This document shows positions 30,955 through 40,300 of a stretch of 64,000 bases of DNA, piece after piece. The DNA comes from Verrucomicrobium sp. BvORR106 (GTDB lineage: Bacteria > Verrucomicrobiota > Verrucomicrobiia > Verrucomicrobiales > Verrucomicrobiaceae). The position numbers and the translations under genes were made by a program. How positions within the stretch are numbered: the stretch's first letter is position 1; each line of letters opens with the position of its first letter. The notes beneath the pieces were generated by a model. It saw nothing but the letters and a program-made list of their open reading frames with translations, was not told the DNA's origin and ran no database searches. Where the stretch lies: NCBI RefSeq assembly GCF_000739655.1, contig NZ_BATR01000164.1:1-64000 (forward strand), given 5' to 3'.

Positions 30955-33447
30955 ATGAAGCCCGTGCCCGTCTTCCTTCCCGCCGTCGCTGCCCTGGCAC
31001 TCGCACCCGCCCTCACCGGAGCGGATGTCGCGCTCTCGGACGAACAAACCCGCTTCTTCGAGCGCAAGATCCGCCCTGTGCTGGTGGAGAAGTGCTACGA
31101 CTGCCACTCTGCCTCTGCCAAGAAGGTGAAGGGCGGCCTCGTCCTCGACACCAAAGACGGCACCCTCCACGGAGGCGACAACGGTCCCGCCGTGGTTCCC
31201 GGAAATATCGATGACAGCATCCTCATCGCGGCCATCCGCTATGGCAACAAGGACATGGAGATGCCCCCGAAGGGCAAGCTTCCCGACAGCGTCATCGCTG
31301 ACTTCGAAACATGGGTGAAGATGGGCGCCCCGGATCCCCGCACCGGCCCCACCGTGGCCGATGCAAATGCTGCCTCCGCCCAGTGGCAGAAGAAAGAGAT
31401 CGATATCGCCGCAGGCCGTGCTTTCTGGGCATTTCAACCGCCCAAGGCCTCCCCGACTCCAACGGTCAAGAACACGAACTGGCCCAGGGGCGATATCGAC
31501 CGCTTCATCCTCGCCCGGATTGAAGAAAAAGGGCTTCAACCCGTCGCCGATGCGGGCAGGCTGGAGTTGCTGCGGCGCGTGACTTTTGATCTCACTGGTC
31601 TGCCCCCCACGCCCGACCTCATCCAGGCGTACGTGAAGGACACATCGCCCGATGCCTTTGCCAAGGTCGTCGACAACCTCCTCGCCTCCGAACGATTTGG
31701 CGAATATTGGGGCCGCCACTGGCTGGATGTCGCCCGCTACGGGGAGTCAGCCGGGCGCGATGCCAACGTACTCTACCCCTTCGCCTGGAGGTACCGCGAC
31801 TGGGTCATTGATGCCCTCAACCGCGACCTGCCCTACAACGAGTTTGTGAAACAACAGGTGGCCGGGGATCTCCTCCCCTTCAAGGATGCCGCCGATCAGA
31901 GCCGCAAGATCGTCGCCACCGGCTTCCTGGCCATCGGGTCCAAGCCTCAAAATGAGCGAAACCCACGGCAGTTTGCCCTCGAACTCGCAGACGAACAGAT
32001 CGACACCCTCTCCCAATCGGTCCTGGGCATCACCATCGCCTGCGCCCGCTGCCACGATCACAAGTTTGATCCCATCCCACAGAAGGACTACTACGCCCTG
32101 GCGGGCATCTTCCTCAGCAGCGAGACGCTCTATGGAACCAATCGCGGGCTGCAGAACCAGAATGCCTCCGACCTCATTGACCTCGGTCACGAGTCTGGCA
32201 TGTCCGCGGGATTTGAGGGCATCTCCCCCGCCCAGCGTGCCCAACTGGCCGGCAGGCTGGAGGAGGCCAAAGGCACCCAGGCAGAATCGTTCCGCACCGC
32301 TCAGGCAGCGCGACGTGCCGGGAAAGAAGCAGACAACCTCCGCCTCCTCGCCCTGCGTCAGCAGATCGGCACGCTCTCAGGCGAGCTCAACCGTTACGAT
32401 GAAAGCGGGAATGCCCGTATCCTGGCCATGGGGGTGTATGACCGGGCCCGCCCCGTGGACAGCCCCGTCTTCAACCGTGGGGAGGCCACCCAGCCCGGCG
32501 CTGTGGTGCCCCGAGGTTTCGTCCAAGTGTTGTTTCAGGAAACCCCTCCCCATGTTACCCGCGGCAGCGGCCGGTTGGATCTGGCAGAGTGGCTGGCATC
32601 CCGCGACAATCCCCAGACCGCCCGCGTGATGGTGAACCGCATGTGGCGCTGGCTGTTTGGCCGGGGCATTGTCCCCACGGTGGACAACTTCGGCGCGATG
32701 GGAGAAAAGCCTTCTCACCCGGAGCTGCTGGACCACCTGGCCCTGCAATTCATGGATCAGAGCTGGTCCATCAAGAAGATGGTGCGCGAGATCGTTCTCA
32801 GCCGCACCTACCAGCTCGCCACCCTGCATGCTCCGCAGAATTTCGCAGCCGATCCTGAGAACACCCTCTGCTGGCGCATGACCAGCCGCACGGTGGATGC
32901 AGAGTCCCTCCGGGACGCCATGCTTCTGGTGAGCGGCAAGTTGGACCTCTATCCCCAGGAGGGCTCCGTGGTGGCACGGGCCAGTGAGGGACGCGAGGGG
33001 CTCTTCCGCCTCTTCACCACCCTGCAGGAGCCTCGCTACGACCGCTCCGTCTACCTTCCGGTCGTCCGGGACTTGGTTCCAGAGGCGCTGTCCCTCTTCG
33101 ACTTCGCCAACCCCAGCCTCGTCACTGGTGATCGGGAATCCACCAACGTGCCTGCCCAGAGCCTCTATCTGCTCAACAACAAGCAGGTGCAGGAGCTCAG
33201 CGACGCCTTTGCCCGCCGCGTCTATGCATCGGCCAAAGATCAGCCCGGTCGCATTCAGTTCGCCTTCTGGACGGCTCTGGGTCGCGCGCCCACCGCGGAG
33301 GAGGTTCGTGCCGCCTACACCTTCTTCAGCGAGTACACCCAGGACGTCGCCAAGGCCAAGTCGAAAGGTACAGACCTCACCCGTTACGCCTGGAGCGCCT
33401 TCTGTCAGTCTTTGATGGCATCCGCTGAGTTCCGGCATCTGGACTGA
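30955..33447 (+). CDS. DUF1549/DUF1553 protein with PSCyt1 domain
   Basis: An 830-residue exported protein. Signal peptide about 1-22. A planctomycete-type cytochrome (PSCyt1) domain carries CYDCHSASAKKVKGG near residues 46-60 and MEMPPKGKL near 102. DUF1549 begins at DIDRFILARIEEKGL (about 182) and includes LLRRVTFDLTGLPPT and FGEYWGRHWLDVARYGES; a second CARCHDHKFDPI motif lies near 362. A reduced linker precedes DUF1553 (about 540-830, RLDLAEWLASRDNPQTARV, NRMWRWLFGRGIV). Proteins of this layout are nearly always paired with DUF1501, as here (41 bp downstream). They are thought to act in haem-dependent periplasmic degradation of complex glycans, but no activity is proven. Confidence 0.85.
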   Translation: MKPVPVFLPAVAALALAPALTGADVALSDEQTRFFERKIRPVLVEKCYDCHSASAKKVKGGLVLDTKDGTLHGGDNGPAVVPGNIDDSILIAAIRYGNKDMEMPPKGKLPDSVIADFETWVKMGAPDPRTGPTVADANAASAQWQKKEIDIAAGRAFWAFQPPKASPTPTVKNTNWPRGDIDRFILARIEEKGLQPVADAGRLELLRRVTFDLTGLPPTPDLIQAYVKDTSPDAFAKVVDNLLASERFGEYWGRHWLDVARYGESAGRDANVLYPFAWRYRDWVIDALNRDLPYNEFVKQQVAGDLLPFKDAADQSRKIVATGFLAIGSKPQNERNPRQFALELADEQIDTLSQSVLGITIACARCHDHKFDPIPQKDYYALAGIFLSSETLYGTNRGLQNQNASDLIDLGHESGMSAGFEGISPAQRAQLAGRLEEAKGTQAESFRTAQAARRAGKEADNLRLLALRQQIGTLSGELNRYDESGNARILAMGVYDRARPVDSPVFNRGEATQPGAVVPRGFVQVLFQETPPHVTRGSGRLDLAEWLASRDNPQTARVMVNRMWRWLFGRGIVPTVDNFGAMGEKPSHPELLDHLALQFMDQSWSIKKMVREIVLSRTYQLATLHAPQNFAADPENTLCWRMTSRTVDAESLRDAMLLVSGKLDLYPQEGSVVARASEGREGLFRLFTTLQEPRYDRSVYLPVVRDLVPEALSLFDFANPSLVTGDRESTNVPAQSLYLLNNKQVQELSDAFARRVYASAKDQPGRIQFAFWTALGRAPTAEEVRAAYTFFSEYTQDVAKAKSKGTDLTRYAWSAFCQSLMASAEFRHLD

Positions 33448-33488
33448 TTTTCACAACTCCCGCCCACTCAACTCCACACCCTGCCCCT

Positions 33489-34922
33489 ATGAACCTCTCT
33501 GGCGAACCGCTCCCTTTTAGCCGCCGTCGCTTCCTCCAGGGCACTTCCAGCGGGTTCGGCTACCTGGCTTTCAGTGCGCTTTCCACCTGGGCCGCCGAAC
33601 AGGGTGCCGCAGGCGGAGCGTCTCCGCTCGCGGCGAAGGCACCCCACTTCGCGCCCAGGGCCAAGCGCGTCATCTTCCTGTGCATGTCCGGTGGCCCCTC
33701 CCACCTGGACACGTTTGACTACAAGCCCAAGCTGGTGGCAGATGACGGCAAGGAATCGGGACGAGGTCGCGGCGGACCCGCCACGCTTCTGGCCCCGCGG
33801 TTCCAGTTCAAGCAACACGGTCACAGTGGCTTGTGGATTTCTGAGTTGTTTCCTCAGGTGGCCGGACATGCTGATGATCTCTGCCTGGTCCGGTCCATGC
33901 ACACGGATCTGCCCAACCATCCCCAGGCCTTCAGCCAGATGCACACGGGTACGTCCCAGTTCGTCCGGCCATCCCTTGGCTCGTGGGCACTCTATGGCCT
34001 GGGCACGCTCAATGAGAACCTCCCCGGCTTCATCACCATCAATCCCCCAGCCCAGAACGGTGGCGCCAAGAACTACGGCAGCGCCTTTCTCCCCGCCATC
34101 TACCAGGGCACGAAGATCGGTGCAGCCGGTTTTCCCGGTGCTGGAGCAGGCCCGGGACGCCGCAACGCGGGCGGGCAGGAGACCATGAGCAACATCTCGA
34201 ACCCCCGCTATCCTGCGGAGGTGGAGCGCACCCAGCTCGACTTCATGCAGACGCTCAACCGTGCCAAACTCCAGCGGGAGGGCTACGATCCCCAGATCGA
34301 AGGCGTCATCCAGAGCAACGAACTCGCGTTTCGCATGCAGAACGTCGTGCCGCAGGTCATGGATCTGGCCAAGGAAACCGAGGCCACCAAAAAGCTCTAC
34401 GGCCTGGACAACAGCGCCACGGAGACCTTCGGCCGCCAGTGCCTCATGGCCCGCCGCTTTGCAGAGGCCGGCGTCCGATTCATTGAAGTGTCTGCGGGAA
34501 ACTGGGACCAGCACCGCAACCTCACCGCCGACCTGGAGCGCAACTGTAGCGCCATCGACCAGCCCATCGCGGGCCTGCTCACCGACCTGAAACAGCGCGG
34601 CCTGCTCAAAGACACCCTTGTGATGTGGGGTGGCGAATTCGGCCGCACCCCACACGGACAGTCAGGTGATGGCCGCGATCACAACAACAAAGGCTTCACC
34701 CTCTGGATGGCTGGCGGCGGCGTCAAAGGCGGCCTCTCCTACGGCAGCACCGACGACTACGGCTACGAAGCCGTCGAGAACAAGGTCCACATCCACGACT
34801 GGCACGCCACCATCCTCGCCCTCCTGGGGCTCGATCACGAAAAGCTAACCTACCGCTACGCCGGCCGCGACTTCCGGCTCACCGATGTGCATGGCAACGT
34901 GGTAAAGGAAATCATGACGTAG
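33489..34922 (+). CDS. DUF1501 protein, Tat-exported
   Basis: A 477-residue DUF1501 protein, sulfatase/alkaline-phosphatase-like in fold. The N-terminus has a Tat signal, SRRRFLQGTSSG (about residues 11-22). The alkaline-phosphatase-like metal site begins FLCMSGGPSHLDTFDYKP (about 61-78). Other family blocks are FGRQCLMARRFAEAGVRFIE, WGGEFGRTPHGQSGDGRDHN and HDWHATILALLGLDHEKLTYRYAGRDFRL near the C-terminus. It is the obligate partner of the DUF1549/DUF1553 gene 41 bp upstream. Tat export fits a cofactor-loaded periplasmic enzyme. After its stop comes a 190-bp inverted repeat, so the operon probably ends here. Confidence 0.85.
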   Translation: MNLSGEPLPFSRRRFLQGTSSGFGYLAFSALSTWAAEQGAAGGASPLAAKAPHFAPRAKRVIFLCMSGGPSHLDTFDYKPKLVADDGKESGRGRGGPATLLAPRFQFKQHGHSGLWISELFPQVAGHADDLCLVRSMHTDLPNHPQAFSQMHTGTSQFVRPSLGSWALYGLGTLNENLPGFITINPPAQNGGAKNYGSAFLPAIYQGTKIGAAGFPGAGAGPGRRNAGGQETMSNISNPRYPAEVERTQLDFMQTLNRAKLQREGYDPQIEGVIQSNELAFRMQNVVPQVMDLAKETEATKKLYGLDNSATETFGRQCLMARRFAEAGVRFIEVSAGNWDQHRNLTADLERNCSAIDQPIAGLLTDLKQRGLLKDTLVMWGGEFGRTPHGQSGDGRDHNNKGFTLWMAGGGVKGGLSYGSTDDYGYEAVENKVHIHDWHATILALLGLDHEKLTYRYAGRDFRLTDVHGNVVKEIMT

Positions 34923-34938
34923 GTGCGCGTTCGAATTG

Positions 34939-35129
34939 ACCACAGAGGCACAGAGAGCACAGAGGAATGACTTTTTAGACAGAATTATCGGAATTAACAA
35001 AATTAAGGTTCAAGCTTCAGCTCATGGTGCTCTTGCACGTTAGTCAGAAGCTAAATCTAATTCCGTAAATTCTGTTAATTCTGTCTAAACCTCAGTTTCA
35101 TTCCTCTGTGTTCTCTGTGCCTCTGTGGT
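34939..35129. repeat. Inverted-repeat element with CACAGAGGCACAGAG arms
   Basis: A 32-bp arm (34939-34970, starting ACCACAGAGGCACAGAGAG) and its reverse complement (35098-35129) match with one mismatch. Inside, TTTAGACAGAATTA-like sequences form a second, imperfect pair of arms around an AT-rich centre. The element is far more AT-rich than its surroundings. Near-identical arm sequences recur in intergenic regions of many Verrucomicrobiota and Planctomycetota genomes. It may be a non-autonomous mobile element or a bidirectional transcript end between convergent genes. Confidence 0.7.
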
Positions 35130-35144
35130 TAAATTTGTATTTCC

Positions 35145-35801
35145 TCAATCCCCCAACAAACCCCTCACCTTCTCCGCCACGGCCTTGCCGAGCTTCTCAT
35201 GCTCACCGGCCTCCAGGTGCAGGGCATCCACCGTGCTTGGAGTAACGATGGTCTGGGTATTGAGATAGGCACAGCCCTGTTGCTGGGCCACCGCGGCGTA
35301 GTGCTGAGGGAAGCGTTTTGCCTTGGCGGCCACGCCGGTGAATTTCTCATCAAGATCCGGCAGATGACTCATGTCGCCCACGGGAGGCGGGCAGAGCAGG
35401 AGCACAGGCGGTGCCGCTGCCTCCACACCAGCCTCACTTTGCCGGATCATCTTCACGAGCTGTCCAGCTCCGGCGGCGATCTCACCGGCGGGCAGGTTGA
35501 ACATCATCTTCAGGTCATTGGAGCCCAGCATGAGCACCACCAGATCGATCGGCTTGTGCGACTCCAGGCACGCAGGGAGGTAGTCCCGCCCGTTGCGATT
35601 TCCCATGATGGGATCGTCATGCACGGTTGTACGTCCGTTCTGCCCCTCTTCCACCACTCGGTAGCCAGTTCCCAGTTCACGGGCCAGCACGCCCGTCCAG
35701 CGCACATCGTGAGCATGCCTGCGAGGAAAGGTCGACGCAGCGGTGGCCACGGGGTCATAGCCCCACGTGTTGGAATCGCCGTAGCAGAGGATGGTTTTCA
35801 T
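35145..35801 (-). CDS. SGNH/GDSL hydrolase (arylesterase-like)
   Basis: A 218-residue cytosolic GDSL esterase related to TesA-distant arylesterases. From ATG 35801: MKTILCYGDSNTWGYDP contains block I with the nucleophile serine (GDSN), LMLGSNDLK is block III (GxND), and VDALHLEAGEH is block V with the catalytic Asp and His. Length and layout fit the small arylesterase/acetylesterase subgroup acting on short acyl esters. The frame is open 126 bp further upstream, but that part is not family-like. It is convergent with the DUF1501 gene across the inverted repeat. Confidence 0.8.
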   Translation of the reverse strand: MKTILCYGDSNTWGYDPVATAASTFPRRHAHDVRWTGVLARELGTGYRVVEEGQNGRTTVHDDPIMGNRNGRDYLPACLESHKPIDLVVLMLGSNDLKMMFNLPAGEIAAGAGQLVKMIRQSEAGVEAAAPPVLLLCPPPVGDMSHLPDLDEKFTGVAAKAKRFPQHYAAVAQQQGCAYLNTQTIVTPSTVDALHLEAGEHEKLGKAVAEKVRGLLGD

Positions 35802-36388
35802 TCGAGTCCCTCTGGATTGGACGGAAGCAGGACGAATGCAAGAAAAGTTTGGCGACCGTCCAACTCTTGGCTGCCAGCATGGAACCAATGAGATGCCGCC
35901 ACCTCGTCGGTCCAGCCCGGACCTCACCAGTGGGCGGCCGCATATGAGCCAATGCCATCAGGGAAACGGATACAAATGCCACCTCAGGTGAGCCGAAGGC
36001 CCGGCGTAATACCCAGCCTTGGGCAACGCCCAAGGAATAGATGACCAAACAACCCTTGAAGTCTGAAAGCCCGGCCTCATCAAGCCTGCCCACGACAAAG
36101 CATTCCTGAATGACGCTGGGCCTACAGCCCTCTACATCTAAAACTACCACCAACCTTGGGCCTTCAGCCCTCAGCTCGTTCGCCAAAGGTAGATCATCGA
36201 CCTCGCCAGCTTTTCCCTGTTGGCATTGCCATAAAAGCGATCGAGGCCCCAATGTACTGATGCCGGAGGCATCGCAGCCCTTAGCCGGAGGTCGAGGGAG
36301 CGTAGCGACCGAACACCTCCGGTACCCTCAGCAAATAGATCCCATCCCGGAGGGATGGCAGCAAACTCCTCCTTGCCGCCACGCCTCC
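35802..36388. repeat. Intergenic REP-like cluster
   Basis: This 587-bp gap holds no gene but several palindromes: CCTTGGGC-AAC-GCCCAAGG (36017-36035), GATGCC-GGA-GGCATC (36259-36273), CCGGAGGT/ACCTCCGG arms (36285-36292 and 36315-36322) and CCATCCC-GGA-GGGATGG (36342-36358). GGGCCTTCAGCCC-type repeats lie at 36118-36172. The GGA-loop hairpins resemble those flanking the RAYT pseudogene. Confidence 0.6.
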
Positions 36389-37294
36389 TCACCCCGCCTT
36401 GCCCGCCCACTTCCGGTCCACCTGCCGCCTGAACCCCTGCAACCTCAACGATCGGTCCGGCATCACTTCGAGCACCCCATACCCATTGTTCTCCGCCCCC
36501 GAGCCCTCGATCAACGCCACGAGGGTGCAGTAGTGGATGCCCTGAATCTGCTGGTAGTCGTTCTTGTGGGAGTGTCCCTGAAACACGGCCAGCACTTTCC
36601 CACTGTCCTCCAGCACCTTTCGCACCGCGGCAGCATTCACAACACTGTGCGGTGCCGCCTCATCCAGCCGCTGATGGGCAAACACCACCACCGGGCCGGC
36701 CGTCGCGGCGAGATCCTTCCGCAACCACTCCAGCTCCGCCTCTGGCACATTGGCATCCTTCCAGTCAGCGTTGTTCCGCCCGTACGGCGCGCCATCAGAC
36801 CGATAGCAGGCGTCCAGCACCACAAAGTGCACGCCATTCTGATCGAATGAATAGTACGGTGCCTTGGAGGCTCCCGAATGCCGGGCAAACTCCTCCTTCG
36901 TCAGCGTCGCCACACAGTGGTTTCCCAGCACGTAGTGACGGGGGCAGGTCAAGCCTGCATAGATCTTGTCGATCTCTTCCAGCCAGGCAATCTCCTGCTC
37001 CACCGTGGGTGCCTGATCAATCAGATCTCCCAGCTCAATCACAAATGCCGGGTTGATTTCATTGAACTTGGCCACCGCCTCCCTCAGCTTCCCTGGTGTT
37101 TCCCGGTAGAACCGGGTCTTGGTGGGCTCTTTGTCGCCGTAGTGAAGGTCCGTGAGCAGACCGATCTTGATCAAGGCAGGCGTTTCATCCTCGGCAGCGA
37201 GCATACGCGCTCCTACACTGGCGGCGAGGCAGAGCGCCCCCCGCTTCAGAAGAACTCGGCGGGCGATTGATGTAGCAGCAACAGTATCTTTCAT
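36389..37294 (-). CDS. Exported metallophosphoesterase
   Basis: A 301-residue calcineurin-like phosphoesterase. The N-terminus carries a Tat-type signal, ARRVLLKRGALCLAASVGA (about residues 12-30). The dimetal motifs are complete: LLTDLHYGD (DxH), IELGDLIDQ (GDxxD), VLGNHCV (GNH), VVFAHQRLD (H) and FQGHSHKNDY (GHxH). The fold resembles secreted purple-acid or PhoD-like phosphatases acting on nucleotides or phosphate esters. It lies 19 bp after the 1,463-residue gene on the same strand, so the two may be co-transcribed. The exact substrate is unknown. Confidence 0.82.
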   Translation of the reverse strand: MKDTVAATSIARRVLLKRGALCLAASVGARMLAAEDETPALIKIGLLTDLHYGDKEPTKTRFYRETPGKLREAVAKFNEINPAFVIELGDLIDQAPTVEQEIAWLEEIDKIYAGLTCPRHYVLGNHCVATLTKEEFARHSGASKAPYYSFDQNGVHFVVLDACYRSDGAPYGRNNADWKDANVPEAELEWLRKDLAATAGPVVVFAHQRLDEAAPHSVVNAAAVRKVLEDSGKVLAVFQGHSHKNDYQQIQGIHYCTLVALIEGSGAENNGYGVLEVMPDRSLRLQGFRRQVDRKWAGKAG

Positions 37295-37313
37295 GTCTGG
37301 AGTCTGGTGTCTT

Positions 37314-40300
37314 CTAGTCTTTTGTCTGAGGCGAAGCCGGCACCAGTTTCCATTTCCCCCAGAGCGCAGGCGTCAGCTCCGCCTCGCTGGGCACATCCGC
37401 CGTGATGCCGGTGGCCTTGTTGTTCCAATAGACACGCTGCAACGTCTGGAAGCCATTGCCCCGCAGGATGCCGATATCCCCTTTTACCTCCGAGCCTGCG
37501 ACGGGTTTCCAGCCCAAGGCCGAGAGCGGGATGGAAATCTCGTAAAAGGCGCTCTTCACCTTGCCCTTCTCATCCTTCTCCACACTGCTGGCCAGCTCCA
37601 CATCCGCGCTGACGTCATGCACCGCATCCAGCGTGATGGTGCGCCAGGGTGAGGAGAAGGGCACCGGAATCTTGGTTCCAGGAACCACCGCACGATACAC
37701 CAGAGCCACCGTCTTGCCCTTCACTTGGGTGACAAGCAACCGCTGATCTCCCGCCACAGGGCGTGGGCGTTTGGGATCCGCCTTCTCATCGGTGCCAATC
37801 ATGACATCCAGGCAGCCTCCCGTCTTGAAGGGGGCATTGGGGGTTTCGCCTGAGTTCTTCAGCAATTCAGGGTCCTGCGTCCGGTAGGCTGCATAGAGCC
37901 GGTCACCCGCGATGGCCACGCTTCCCGTGATGTCATACGGCTTGCTGTCGCTATTGAAGTTGGCCGCCGTGCCCCTCCGGTCAATCACCGTCCACACGGC
38001 CTTTTCCCACTCCCCGATCTTGCCGTCCACCACCGGAGCTTGAGACAGCATCGGCACCTCCATGGTGCCAGAGCCACGAGCCTGTTGACGCGCCACCTCC
38101 GCCTGCACCCGCCAAGCCGCCGCGGCTTTCAACTCTTTCTCGGTCACTTTCAGCTCCGTCGCTGGCAGGCGTTTCAGGCTCTCCAGACCGTCCACCCGCA
38201 CCAGACTGGTGCGTGAGCCATCACAGAGATACACCTTCCCATCTGCAGCCTGGGCCAGCGTGGGGAAGAAGTTCTCATCATGCAGGGTCAGCTCATTGAG
38301 CAACGCCCCACGCTCCGCCCGTGGCATCGTCCAGGGCTTGCCCAGTCGGGAGTCCTGAAACAACTGCGCCACAAACAATCCGTCCGCCGTGAAGAGATAC
38401 GCGTCGCCCATGTTGCCATTGATGCCCCAGAGCGGGCCCACCTCCTTCCCGGCGGGTTCGATGAACCCACCCAAAAGGCGGGTGCTGCCGATCACCTGGC
38501 CGGGCTGATCCGGCAACGCCGCCTCATGCGAAGCATGAAGCCCTGGCCAGACACTGGGGTAGCTCCACATGGGCACACCATCCTTCACCCCGCCGAAGCC
38601 TTCCTTGGCGTACGGGAGAGGGGCCACGGTCAGCACGCTCCAACCATCTTTCGACACCAGGACCTGGTCCCCACCGGAGGATGCCGGGTTCTGCACGCCT
38701 GTCGCAAGCACCTTGCCTGCCGTTAGTTCATAGACCGGCACCCCTGCCTTGGTAAAGCGCGTCACGGGATATTGCACTGCCTTGTCATCCACCCGGGAGG
38801 CCGTGATGGAGAGGTCACTCATCAGCGTATAGCCGCCGCCCGCAGCCTTCTGCAGCTGCACCTCATCCTCCTGCACCCGTCCGTCTTCATTGAGATCACT
38901 CCAGGCAAACAACACCTGGTTCTTCGTCTTTTCAGAGGCCAGGTCCACGCCCTGCGGCCAGCGCGAGCGGAACCGGTCTTCCTTCAACAACGGCCACAAA
39001 TCCGCCCGTCCCAAGGAAGCCACGGGCATCGCCACAGCATTCTTCAAAAGCCACACCGTCACAAAGCCATGCCCGCCAGTGGGATTGCTGTTGTAGCTGT
39101 TCGTCATGTACTGACGCCCCTCCACATGCACGGTTCCTTCCGGTGCTCCGGAGCGGAACTGGTTGCTCAATTCATCCCCGCCCGGCCGGTAGATCACCGC
39201 GACCGGCACACTCGTGCCCTTCTCCCAGTCCAGTTTGAACTCGAGTCCATCGTAGTAGAAGCGGGTCTTGTCCACGGGGTCCAGCGTCCCGCCCCCGCCG
39301 TAGCGCCCCGGGCCGTAGAAGGTCTTTTCCAGCTTCCCTTCAGGCGACCACACACTCACCCTCTTGGGCTGGAAGTCATGCTCTGTCACCCAGATGTTCC
39401 CCTTCTCATCCACCGCCATGCCGAGCGGCTGGTTCATGTGCAGGGGATCGTACTTGCCAGCTGCCGGCTGGCCCGCCCGGCCGATGGCTCGCACCAATTT
39501 CCCATCCGGACTGAAGACCTTCACCTGATGCGAGGCGCCATGGTCGCTCACCAGGATGTTTCCTGAACCATCCAGCGTGATCCCCTGCCCGTCTTCCAGC
39601 CCGACGGTGATCAGTGCCTCAGGAGCCACCCCTTGGGCCACGAGCCGTACGTCTCCGCCGTAGCGGAACACTGTTTTCTCCGTCACCACCAGCAGGCGCC
39701 CTTTCGAGTCAAAGGCCACGCCCCGGGTTCCCGGCAGCAACACCTCGCCGATCACCTTGCCCGCCGCAGCATCGACAAAGATCAGTTTGCCCAGCTTCGG
39801 CATGCTGGCCACCACCACCCCATCATGCGCGGCAATCCCCGCCAACTGGCTGAGCCAGTGATGATCCCCATGTGAGCCATCTTCCACGTAGGGTGGTGGA
39901 TTGAACGGCATCTTCAGGATCGCCTTGTCCCCCTTCGCGGTGAGTCCAGTGATGCGCAGTTCGCCATCCTTCATGTTGCGATTGTCGCTGGTGGCCGTCC
40001 AGGTGGCCGCCACATAGGCATAGACATCCGGCAGTGCCTTGGTCCCACGGTCAGCGGCCAGATGAGGGGCGGCCGTCCAGTTGCCCCCAATCCATCCCCG
40101 GCCTCCCAGTTTGACGCCGTCGAGGCCCACCCAGGCCAACCCCGCTCCGCCCTCGCTCACCGCGCTGCCCAGATACACCATCGCCTTTCCTGTGGGGGAC
40201 TTGTCCGCTCCCACGAAGAGGGCTGCCTGCGGTGGTGAGTGGTTGGTAAGCCATCCCCCCGTGGTATCTGCCGTGGACCAGGCGGGATTCCCCGCGTTGT

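Noticed and set aside
29995-31719. A 574-codon antisense frame across the EF-hand/redoxin and DUF1549 genes
   Set aside because: It spans two real genes on the opposite strand and shows only compositional bias, with no signal peptide or motif.
32377-34655. Two long minus-strand frames (32377-33438 and 33468-34655)
   Set aside because: Antisense shadows of the DUF1553 and DUF1501 genes.
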